Origin: Tetradesmus obliquus
Taxonomy: Eukaryota; Chlorophyta; Chlorophyceae; Sphaeropleales; Scenedesmaceae
Length of the DNA: 64,000 nucleotides
Assembly (NCBI GenBank): GCA_030272155.1
Contig: CP126193.1
Location: 4,960,001 to 5,024,000 of the forward strand
Direction: 5' to 3'
Part shown: one piece after another, positions 23,641-35,716 of the stretch
Layout: each line of letters starts with the position of its first letter
Numbering within the stretch: the first letter of the stretch is position 1
Translations under genes and position numbers: made by a program
Notes under the pieces: generated by a model
What the model saw: only the letters and a program-made list of their open reading frames with translations
What the model was told of the DNA's origin: nothing
Databases searched by the model: none

Positions 23641-26600
23641 TCAGCGCTGCCCAGCACGAGCTTCTGCCACTGCTGCCTCCTGCTCTAGTGCTGCCTCCAG
23701 CACCAGCACTGCGCCTGCCTTGTTCAGCACGGCGTTGTAGTTCTTGCAGTCCAGGTGCTGCACGCAGCAGGGGCATCCCTTCACGTAGCGGCAGGCGCAG
23801 CGCTGCACCAGCTCCAGCGCCTGCTGCAGCAGCTCCGGGAACAGCGGCGTGGCCTGCACAGCAGAACACACAGAACACGAGTACTTGCCTTACAGTTTCT
23901 GCCTAGCTAGATGCGTTGCGTGCGGTTCGTAAGCATTGATACAGGCGTGGGCAGCTGGTGCATATGCATGCAACACAGCAAGCATTAAACCAAGCACCAT
24001 CAACAATCAGCTGTGCAACCTTGTTTCAGCAGCACCCACCTGCGCCGCCAGCCCAATGCCTCCAGGGTGCTTGTCATACAGCAGCAGCCGCTCCGGCCTG
24101 AAGCGTGTGTCATACGGGTTGTCACACTCAGTGCCCATGTCAGTGCTGTTGCAGACCATGTACAGCGGCAGTACGTTGAGCAGCGCGTGGCTGGCGGCAT
24201 GCACCGCCTCCCTGAAGGGGATGCCTGCCGCATCACATGCGCGGCGTGCTGAGGGCGGCAGCCGCATGTAGCACGCCTGGCCATCAAAGAAGCAGCAGCA
24301 GCAGCAGCAGCAGCAGTGGGTTCTCGTACTTGAGTTTTCAGCACCCCTGTCAACGAATTCTGCACGGTCTCAAGGCGACAGTTGTGCAGTCTGGAGTGCT
24401 GCAAGCTGGTGATGCAGCATGCTGAAGCATAACACTTACAAGGAACCGTGTGCAGTTGTGCTGTCAATGGTGCTGAGTGGTACACTGGGTGGTAGATGCG
24501 CGAATCTGCCCTGTGTCACAGATATGCAACAGCTGCCAGCGCACCTGTGTTTCAAACTGCGTGTCAGGCAGGAAGAGGTCGATGGCGTCAAAGACCTGCC
24601 CGCTGCCCTGGTGCACCCTGAAGTAGCCCATGAAGCGCACGGTGATCACACACGACTCGCACAGAGCACTCGTGGCACGCACAACAGCAGCCGGCCTGCT
24701 GCTGCCACTGCCGCTGCTGCCATCAGCAACTGCAGCCGTTGCTGCAGCCGCTGGTGTTGGCGCAGGGCCGAGGATAGCGGGGCCGGTGTTGCAAGCGCAT
24801 GTGGCAGCATGAGCAGGAGGAATGCATGTTGGTGCTGCCGCTGCTGCTGCATCTGACCCGTCTTCAGACTTGACGTGCACCTGGCAGCGCCCCTGCTGCC
24901 CAGCAAGCTGGCTATCAAAGCCAGGCCTTTCTGCACCTGCTGCAGCTGCCCCTGCTGCAGCCGCAGCCTCTTCTGGCTTCACCTGCTGCTGTGCTGCTGC
25001 TGCCTCTGCGCTGACCACTACTGCTGCTGCTGCTGCTGCTGCCTCTTGCTTGACTGCAGCCTGCCGCGTGTCAGCGCCAGTGGTGGCCCTGCGTGCAGCG
25101 ATTGCTGCCAGCGCTGCATGTGCTGTGGGGTAGGCCACATGTGCGCCGGTCACGTGTATGTCTGTGTGGTCGCGCACCCTGGTGTACCAGCGCACGTCTA
25201 TCGGCTTCACCTGTAGATGTGCACAGCACACAACATGGCCTATGCTGTTGATCGCCCATACCAGAGCTTATGCTGCTGCTAGTAAACACAACATGCCAGG
25301 CACATCAGCACAGAGTGGATGTGCATACATGTTACATGAACGGGTTTGCCTGTCTATGTGCACAGGTCCGAATGGGTGTGGCATTGCCAGCACCAGCTGG
25401 CATTTGAAGCTGCTGCTGCAGCTGTGCTGCCTACCTGGGCCACGCGTGTCTCAAGGCTCAGGGAGGTGCAGATGTAGGTGCGGCCCTGGCAGCAGCAGGC
25501 AATGCAGCACAGCAGCCAGGCAGGCGGGGACGGCCAAGCAGACAGACAGGCAAGAGGTGAGACTGGTGACGTGCCACATTGTAAACCCTGGCAGCTCCTG
25601 CACGCGCCACTGCTGTTGATAGCCTGCCAAGCAAAACACATCAGCACTCGTGCTCTGGTCCTCCTGCCCTCCTCCTCCCAGCCCTAGGGCTAGCCTTCCA
25701 ACCTCAAAAACAAGCAGCTTTGAAGTAGGCTGCAAATCACCACAGCTAGACACCCATAATCTGCTGTTGGGTAAAACCTGTGTCACCCGCCCCACCTGGT
25801 ACATGTAGATGGCACCATCGTAGATCTCATAGAAAGCCATGTTGGCCTCAATCTCCTCAAGCACGCTTGCGTCAGCCGCATTCCAAATCACAAAGCGCTC
25901 CGGATCAATCGTGCGCAGGCTGACATCAGCCGCAGGGTTTTGCGCGCGGCCAGTGTAGTGCAGGGCTTCGGAGTGTGGCGGGTCGCGCGGGTGGCGGCCC
26001 AGCAGGGCGGCGGACTTGAGCTGCTGCAGCGCAGCCTGCAGTTGCGTCTCGCCAAAGAGCGGGCTGCGGGGTGGTGCGGCAAGCAGCATAAGCAGCAGCG
26101 CAGACCATGACTGATGATGCAGTCAAAAGTTCTTGCAAGACAATGTCATTATGCATGCTACAGGAGCCTGCCTAGGACCCAAGCCAACTGATCAGCAGGC
26201 AGGAACACCCCTACAGGACCTCCAACCGGAATCCAGATCAGAACTGTACACCTGTCGCAGGCTGGCAGTGATGTGCTGCGCCGCTCACCCGTCCTCGCTG
26301 GGCAGCAGTGGCAGCTCCTTGGCAGCACACACCAAGTGGCTGTTGAGCACAATGGCGTTGCAGGGGTCCAGCTGCGGCAGCGGCAGCAGCAGCAGCAGCA
26401 AAAGTCAACTACAGTGACGGTGTACAACACAGTGGTTGTGCAGGATGTGCTGGACGCGCCAACCTACAGTGCAAACAGGTTAAAAACCAAAATTGCGTGC
26501 GATGCACGACCGAGCCAGAAGTTCCAACAAGCTGCCGTACTTCCTCTAAAAACTCCACGACGCTCACCTGCACACACTCAATGGGTCGCGCAAACAGCGC

Positions 26601-27928
26601 ATGCGGGTGCGTCATGAAGTGCTGGTCCAGTGGCCCGTCAAAGGCCACGTACAGGCTGGCACTGGCCTGGCTGCGACGCCCAGCACGGCCCGCCTGAAGC
26701 ACACAACAGTATGCCTCATGCCACAGGAGTCGCGTGAGTGCATTGGTGTTGGTTTCATGTGAGCAGTCCTCCAACACAGCTTGGCCACTCACAAAGCACA
26801 GCATGAGTCATGCAGTGCGCATGTGTGCAACCTGCAAGCACGTGTATGGCAGCACGGCATGCGCTGGAAGCAGGTGCACTGTGCCAGACCATCGCACAGG
26901 CTGCCGCACCCACCTGCTGCCACAACGAGGCCACGCTGCCAGGGAAGCCCAGGTGCAGTGTGAGGTCCAGGCTGCCCACGTCAATGCCCAACTCCAACGC
27001 ATTGGTGGCAGCAACAGCAGTCTGAGCAGGGCGCAGCGGAAGCAACAACAGCAATGGGGGAATTTGCGCTCAGTGATCTTCAGAGTGCTGCCTAAGCTCG
27101 AGCTGTGCTAGCAAAACAGCGCAGCCCGGCAACAACGATGCACAATAGCAGCACTACGGCAGTGGGCACACACACAGCCGTGCTCAGACCTCGCCGATGA
27201 TGCTGTGCCGGGTGAGTCAGCCAGCTCAGTTGAGCCGCAGCAGCTTTGGTTAGGTCGCCTCCCCTTGCACCATGCAAGACTGCCTCAACCGCGGCACTCC
27301 AACCAGCACTCCCCCGCACAGCTGCACTCGGCGCGGAAGGTTTCAAAACGTAACGCCACAACAAGTGTCACAGCAGTACAATCATGTCAAAAAAAGCCAG
27401 CAGGCCGCACCAGTGCGCCGCTGTGCAGGTCAGCCTCCAGCTGGCGCCGCTCCGCGGGGCTGTAGCCGGCCCTGTACACCTTGACCAGGCCCGCCTTGTG
27501 GGGGGCACACGCCTTGAGGTTCTCGCGCGTGTAGGCAGACTGGCGGCAGCAGCAGCAGCAGCACACGGACCAGCGACGACATGCTCATCATAGTATGTGG
27601 GGAAAGCCAAGGCAAGACATGCAGGTGGGCATGTGGCACTGTGCACAGTGTCTTGCGCAGCTTGAAATGCGCTGCAAGTGTCCAGCCCAGCAGACAAGGT
27701 GAGCACATGCACGCAGCCGTCCCTCGAGCACGTGCGCAGCAGCCACTCACGATGAGCGCACACAGCTTGCGGCTCTTGCAGAGCGCAAACGTGCGCAGCC
27801 TGTGAAAGAAATATGTGTTGCATGTGAAGTGCGCTGCAAGTGCCGAGGCTCACAGACAAGCCTGCAGCTGCACTCCACCCTCGCAACTGCACACCAAACA
27901 GCACCAGCACCCATGCACACTACAACAC

Positions 27929-28002
<74 letters not shown>

Positions 28003-30740
28003 GACTCACGATGAGCTCGCACAGCTTGCGGCTCTTGCAGAACGCAATTGTGCGCAGGCCGTGCATCACCGCCTCAGCCAGCAGCAGGCTCATCTCCACA
28101 ATGGGTGACTCTCTCCTCTGATCCAGGGGCGTGCCCGCTGCGCCATACAGCTCTTTGAACTGGCCCCGGGGTGGCAGTGCTGCCTCAATTTGGCGCTGCA
28201 GGTCTGACTGCAGGGCTGATGCTGTGCCTGCTACTGCTGCTGTGGTGCTGGCGGCTGGTCGAGAGGAAGAGCCAGGAGGAGCGGCAGCAGGCATGCTGCT
28301 AGGGGTGTTGCGGTTGCTCGGTTGGGCGGCAGCAGATGGCTGAATGACACCATGGGCTGGCCGCCTGGGCAGCAGAGCAGCAGCAGCAGGCAGGCAGGCA
28401 GGGTTGATGCGGGAAGGGCTGGCAAAGACCCCGCATTGACATAAAGGGCGGTGATGAAGAGAAGGCGCAGTATACCTTGCCATTGCGGTTGCGTCACAGG
28501 CTTGCAGTCCTCCGGCATATCCCTGCATGACACACAAAGCAAATGCAAGGATGTTGAAGTCCGCATTTACACATGTCGGACTATGCAGTGCTTTCCTCAC
28601 CGCTTCATCACCCTGCTTCCCCTGCCTTTCTGCATGGAGAAGGTCTCAGCAGCAGCCTGCACAGCAGCCAGCGCCTCAGAAGCCACCTGCCGCGTCTTGC
28701 GCGATAGCTTGCCGGCAGCAGGTGCTCTACCAGCGCCCTTCTCCAGCTGCTGCTGCTGCTGCTGCTGGGGCAGCGGGGGTGGCTGGCCGTTGGCAATGGC
28801 AGGTTCAAAGACATCTGCCATCACCACATCATCATCTGCAGTAACCAGATGCTGCTCATGCTGAGAGTTTGCAGCAGCAGCAGCAGCAGCAGCAGCAGCC
28901 ACCTCTCCAACAACACGCACATCAGCCTCCTCATCAAGCACCTCTTGCTGCTCCTGCTGCTGCTGCTGCTGCTGCTCATCCAGCTGCATTGCGTCATGCT
29001 CCTGCCGCTGCTCTCCTGCCACTGCTTCCGCTGCGCCAGTTGCTGCTGCTGCTGCCAGTACTTTGCTAGGCTTGTGTTGCCGCTTCCTGTCGAACAGCAG
29101 TGCCCTGGCTGCAGCTGATGCGTGGCCCAGCCGCACCGCAGCTGCCCACTCCTCCTCAGTCACGCCAGCAGCAGCATTCAGCGCCACACCACGCCTGTTA
29201 ATGATGCAATGCAGCACAGCACACACGCCATTAGGCAAGTCTGTGCTGCTGCCCAAGAAGCGCTTGTGCAATCAAGTGGATAACGGTTGCAAGCCAGGAC
29301 GAATTCAGCGCCACTACTGCACTGGCCTCATCCCTACTTCAGCAACCTCAGCGACAGCAGCAAGCACGCAACATCCAAGCGGTGCCGAATGAAAGGCCTG
29401 CTTGCACCAGATGCCATCGACAACCTGGTTTGAAAGAACCCTGAAGCAATCACCCCACCTGCGTGCTGCGTTGCTCTCCCTGGCCAGTGTGCGAGCCATC
29501 TCGCGCTGCATCTTGGGGCTGAGTGCAGCAGCAGGTGCTGCTGCTGCTGCACCGCTTGCTGCGACACCTCCTACACGTTGCTCTGTGCGGCTCAGAAACA
29601 CCCCGCCGCCACCCTCGCCCACGGCCTGCATGGAGAAGGAGCATACGCCTGCCGCTCAACAACAGCTGTAAAAACTGCAGTACCTATGCACCCCCATAAC
29701 ATCGCAGACCACGTGCATGCACCAGCACATGCAGTGCATCCTGTCAATGACATCAGACATTCAGCCATGGCTACTACGCATGTGCTGAGAGTCCAACGTT
29801 AGAAGCGCAAACCTCTGTTTGCTGCAGCCCCAAATACACAATTGCATAGCGAACATGGTAAAACACTGAACAAAGGCCCAACCAGCCGCACCTGCTGCGG
29901 CTGCCCTGTCAGCGGCGGGTTCCACACCACACCCTGCTTGAGGTCGTGTGGCGAGCCGCCTCCGTCCACCAGCAGCAGCGCCTCAAGCCAACACCGAACA
30001 TGGAAAAACATCAGGAAGCCCCAGGCAGCCGCACCTGCTGCGCCTGCGCTGTCAGCGGCGGGTTCCACAGCACAAACTCCTTGGAGCCATGTGGTGAGCC
30101 GTCCTCATCAACCAGCAGCAGTGCCTCAGGCCCCACCCCCAGCAGCAGCGCCGCATGCTCCAGCGGGTTAGCAATGGTGGCGCTGGTTACTACAAATAGG
30201 GGCGAGGAGGCGTAGGCGCGGCTGCACAGCCGGCGCAGGCGCCGCAGCACGAGTGCGGCGTGGCAGCCAAACACGCCCCTGCAGCAGCAGGGTGGAGGAT
30301 CAAGACATTGCGAGGCTGAGTTCGGCAGCGGTTTCTGGCAGGTGTGGCAGCTTGGCAAGTGTCTGCTGCAGCTGCAACAATGCCCGGCATACTCGATTAT
30401 GCCTAACGATCTCAAGGCTAGCAGCTGCACACGGTTGTCATGTACTATATGGCACCTAGTAGGTGTAAGCATCTGCCACTGTTTTGTTTCTGGCCAAGCC
30501 CAAGCCTCAGCACGCAACCACTGCAGCCAGCCAGCAGACGTACCAGTAGGCGTGGCCCTCACCTGGCCAAGCTCAGGTGGCAGCACGCAGCCAGGGCCCG
30601 TGCATGCAAGCAGAACTGCACCCACCTGTAGGCGTGTCCCTCATCCACCACCACGTAGGCCAGCTTGGCCAGCAGCCGGCTGAAGTTGCTGTGGAAGGGC
30701 AGGATGGACTGGTGCAGCATGTCGGGGTTGGTGACTGAGG

Positions 30741-30789
<49 letters not shown>

Positions 30790-33306
30790 GCATGTAACAC
30801 ATGAGAAGGCTGGTTTCGGTATGTGATTGAGCAAGTGAAGCAGCTGTGGTTTAACAAAAGTCAATGAAAGGGATGTGCAAGGCAAGGGAGCACAGCTGGC
30901 ACGTTGTCCTCTTGCCCACTCACTCAGCAGCTGTGCACGGTCACGGATGGCTGCACGCTGCGGGTGTGGCGTGTCGCCATCATACACCTGGCAGGCGGTG
31001 GCACAAAACAGGCAGAGTCGAGTGAGGTGGGTGCAAGGAAGCATTGGTTGGCTGGTGATCAAGCAGCAGCCGCATCTTCATACATACGCATGCTGATGCT
31101 GCAGCCTACAGCATAGGTGTGATGGGAGCATGCAGTCCACCACAGCATGAGCAGCTGGTCAGGCACGTTGAGGAGCCGGCAGCTGCTTGCAGCGCCTGCA
31201 GTTTGCATGTGCAGCTGGAATGCACAAGTGCTTGTATGTGTGACACTGCTGGGCACAACACAGCATCATATGACCCCCTGAGCGGCCCACCTCCACGCAT
31301 GGCGCGTCTGCGCCAAAGGCGTCTGCCATGAGCTGCCGCAGCACGCGCAGCTGGTCCTGAGCCAGCGCCTTGGTGGGGAACAGCAGCAGGCAGCACGCCT
31401 GCAACAGCAGCAGCAGCAGCAGCAGCAGCACAAGGAACAGTGGTGTCAAGCAGTGAAGCAGCGCTACCACTCTGCAGCCCAGCCTGTTTTGTTTTCAACC
31501 GCACGCGACAACAGCAGCAAGGCACAATGGGGACAGCACGCCCGCTCAACTAGTTTACACAAAAAGGAGAAACCTCGAAAGGTCCAGCTTTCTACTGGCA
31601 GTAGCGTGCATGCGCCGCAGTAGAGGAACCGCTGCATACCTGCTGCTGCTGCTGCCGCTGCTGCTGCTGCCAGAGGCAAAATGCTCCTGACAAGTACTGC
31701 CATGGGCGTTTCAGCAAAATAAGGACAAGAGCCAGGTGGAAATGCGCAGCACAGCAGAGCAGCTACTCACGTCAATTGTCAGCCGCCAGCGCCTCCAGCA
31801 TAGGCACGTTGTAGCACAGAGACTTGCCACTGGCCGAGGATGTTGCCACAAGCACATGCTTCCCTTACCTTTCCCCAAGGTACTCATGCTTAAACCCCAA
31901 GGTACTCATGCTTAAACCCCAAGGTACTCATGCTTAAACCCCAAGGTACTCATGCTTAAACCCCAAGGTACTCATGCTTAAACCCCAAGGTACTCATGCT
32001 TAAAAAGACACTCACGTCCCTGTCAGCCGCCAGGGCTTCCAGCATGGGCACGTTGTAGCACAGCGACTTGCCACTGGCTGTGGATGTTGCCACCACCACA
32101 TGCTTGCGCTGGCAGCACAGCGCGTCCACCGCAGCAGCCTGGTGCACAAACAGCTGCTGGATGCCCCGCGCTGCCAGCGCTGCGCGGGTTGAGGGAGCCA
32201 GGGGCAGGCTGGGGGCCAGGTGGCGCGGGAGGCGGGCGGGCGTGCGCTGCACATGCACCACCTGCAGCAGCAGCAGCAGCAGCAGCAGCGGCAGCAGCAG
32301 CAGCACCACAGCCAGCCCTGCTCACAGCCAGCCCATAGGCAGGACAGCAGGGCTAAAAGGCAGTGCAGGTAAAAGAAGGCAAGTTGTACTGCTGTACTGC
32401 TGTTAGTGCACCAACAGCTTAAGCTGGACGACCGGATCTTGCGCCTAAGTGATTGATACCTGCAAGCAAGCGCCGGCTACAACACAATGCGCTGACCCAA
32501 TCGCTGCGCCAATCCCAGTGCACAGACTCCACCCATTGCTGGCCACACCACATATGCAGCAGCTGTTTGCAGCAGCCGCAGCATCACACCTGGCCTTGGT
32601 ACCACCTCAGCGACTGCAAGTGCTCTAGTAGCTGCTCAGGCCGCAGCGGCTCGCAGCTACTGCATGACCTGTTGCGAGCAAGCGTGCGTGTGGGGCGCGC
32701 CACCAGGCCAGCAGCACCCACAGCACCACCATTGTGAGCAGTGCTACCAGGTTGCACGTTGTTTGACCTGTGGTCCTGCTGCTGCTGCTGCTGCAGCTGC
32801 TGCTGGTGGTCAGCCACAGCTGCTGCCAGGTGCTGCAGCGTCACCTGCTGCTCGTCAAAGTGCGGGTGCCAGCTGCGCTGCGCGACAGCATCCCAGCTGC
32901 CGGGATCAACAGCGGCAGCAGCAGCAGCAGCACGGCTGCTGCATGGCTTTTTGCCACCTTGCCGCTGCCTGCCCGGCCCTCTGTGAGCCTTGCCGCTGCC
33001 CCTGGCGCCGACCCCATTGGTTTGCGCAGCATGTGCAGCAGCACCACCGGCTGCCGCAGCCTCTGCATCATCTTCCTCCGCGGCATGTGCTGCATCTGCT
33101 GCATGAGGAGCATACTCAGCGTCACTGCCACCTGATGTGTCTGAGCTGCTGCCACAGTCCCTCTGCTTGCTGTGCTGCTGCTGCTGCTGCTGCTGCTGCT
33201 GGCATGTGCTGTGCGTTCTGTTGCGCTGGCTCCTGCGTGGCGCCGTTGCTTCTTGCAGCGCTGCAGCCTCCCCTGCAACCTCACCAACTTCGGCAGCAGC
33301 CTCCAG

Positions 33307-33345
<39 letters not shown>

Positions 33346-33387
33346 GGAGCGCTTGCTCCTGCTGGTGCCTTGTGCCGATTGCCTCTC

Positions 33388-33436
<49 letters not shown>

Positions 33437-34515
33437 AGCTCTGCAGCGGCCCTGCTGCGCTTGCGACGCCCACCTGCTGCTTTCAAAGCATCTGCTGCTG
33501 CAGCAGCAACTCCATCCGCAGCTGCCACCTGTGTCTCCCCTGCAGGCAGCTCATCACTGCTGCCAGCCTGCTGCTGCCGCCTCCACTGCTGCTGCTCAAG
33601 TGGCAGCTGCAGTGCCAGCTGCTGCAGGAAGCGCCTGTGCACCAGCCACACAGCAGCAGCAGCACGGCTGGCCAGCCAGCGCTGCCTGCGGCCTGATGCT
33701 GCCTTGCCACCTGAGCCATAGGCAGCGGTGGGGGTGGGGTTGGCCTGCTGCTGCTGCTGCTTCTTGCTACTGGCTCTGCTGCAATTGGGGTTGGCTGCTG
33801 GCAGTGCAGCGCTGTTGTCTGCATGCATGCTTGCAGGCTCTGCTGTGTTGTCGCCTGCACTTCCATGTGCTGCCGGGTCTCTTGCTGCTGCAGCGCCCTC
33901 GGCCGTGCTGTCAGCAGCAGCAGCAGCAGCTTCGCTTGCTTGGGCTCTGCGCTTGCCCCTGCCTCTGCCTCTACCTCTGCTGCTAGGCTCTACGTCAGCT
34001 GCAGCAGCAATGCCTGCTGCTGTTGCTGCTACTGCTCGTTCCTGCTGTTTCAGAGCAGCATCACCACCCGCTGCAGGTCCCCTGTCTGCTGCAGGGGCAC
34101 TGCCGCCATCTGTGCCTGTCTCTACTGCTGCTGCTGCTGCTGGCTCACTATCTTGTTCTTCATCATGGTTGGCTTGCTTCTTTGCCCTGCCCCTGCCTGT
34201 GCTGCCAGGGCCAGGGTCAACCAGCATCACGCGCACATGGCGGACATCAAAGCCAGCAGCAGCGGCAGCAGCCGGCAGCGCCACCTGTTTTGCTGCTGCC
34301 GCCGCAACCTCAAGATCTTCTGCATTGTGCGCGGCCATACCTATGTCAGCAGCGCCGTTGTTTGAGATAGGGCCTCCATCGTCCTGCTGCTGCTGCTGGG
34401 CTGCTGCCAGCAGCTGTGGCTGCAGCTCTGCCAGCTCGCCAGCAGTCAGTGCAGCAGCCCATGGAATGTCATGCTCAGGGTATTCCCCAGGGCGCTGCTG
34501 CTGCTGCCAGGGGTC

Positions 34516-34547
<32 letters not shown>

Positions 34548-35265
34548 GGTCCTGGTAGCCGCTGCTGCTGCCGAGGTGTGCTGCTGCTGCATCCACTGGC
34601 TGCAGCAGCAGCACTGCCTGAGGGCACAGCTGTGCCAGCAGCAGCAGGTGGCTGAGGGCAAACCGGTCCTGCAAGCGGTGAAACAGAAGCAAGGAAGGCC
34701 ATGGCGTTCAGCATCCACTACCATGCGGTGCAGGTGAGCAACGGTTGGACGTGCAACCAGCACGCCAAACCACTGCTAGTAGCCAACAACTGTCTCTCCA
34801 CGTGGACTCATCAAACAGCTACAGCAGGCAGCAGCCCACCTGTGGGAAGAGCTGCTGCATCATGTCAGCCAGCCTGCCCCAGCGTGGCTGGATGTGCTGC
34901 TGCAGCAGGAAGCTGTAGCAGCTCTCAAGGTGGCATGCCAGCAGCAGCAGCTGCCGCAGCGCAGCAGGCAGCGGCAGCGCCAGCAGCCTGTCGTGCTCTG
35001 CCTTGGTCAGGGCAGTGGAGGGCTGATCCAGCTGCATCTCAAACGGAAGCTGCTGCTGCTGCTGCTGCTGCAGGTTGCTGTCTACTTGCTGTTGACCTTG
35101 CTGGCATTGCTGTTGCCGCGGGTGATCCTGAGCATCCTGCTGCTGCTGCTGCTGCTGCTGTCTAGAGTTGTGGTGTTCACGTTCACCTGCTGCTGGCACA
35201 GCTAGGTCGTCTGCCACAGATTGTGACTGAGTCAGCTCCTGCAACTCTGGCTGTGGTACCAGATC

Positions 35266-35304
<39 letters not shown>

Positions 35305-35684
35305 TTGCAGCCGAGCCCGCTGCTGGGCTGCCAGCAGCTGCTGCTGCTGCAGGTCGTGCTGCATCATAATGTGCTGCTGCAGCAGCGTCCGGCCCTGGCT
35401 GTGCCTGCTGCTGCTGTATGTTGGCATCCGGCCCTCTGGCGCACCATCCTGCTGCTGCCTTGGCTGCTGCTCTGTCAGGATGAAGCCGCCACCTGTCAGG
35501 CCAGTTGCTTCAACTCCTTCTGATGTTGCTGCTGTGGTGCTGCTGGTCCAGCCATTTCTGGTGCTGCCAGTTAGGCTGCCATCAGCAGTGCAGCCATTGC
35601 TGCCATGCAGGGGGTCAATGCTGCGCTGTAGCAACCGCTCAGCGCCAGTGGCAGCACCTGTCTGCAATGCCTGCTGCTGCTGCA

Positions 35685-35716
<32 letters not shown>

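Noticed and set aside
32664-33986. 440-codon plus-strand frame rich in Cys and Leu
   Set aside because: Antisense of the poly-Gln exon of the HRQ1-like gene; Cys/Leu runs are CTG/TGC read from the repeat.
33728-34558. Plus-strand Ala/Cys-rich frame
   Set aside because: Also antisense to HRQ1 exon 5.
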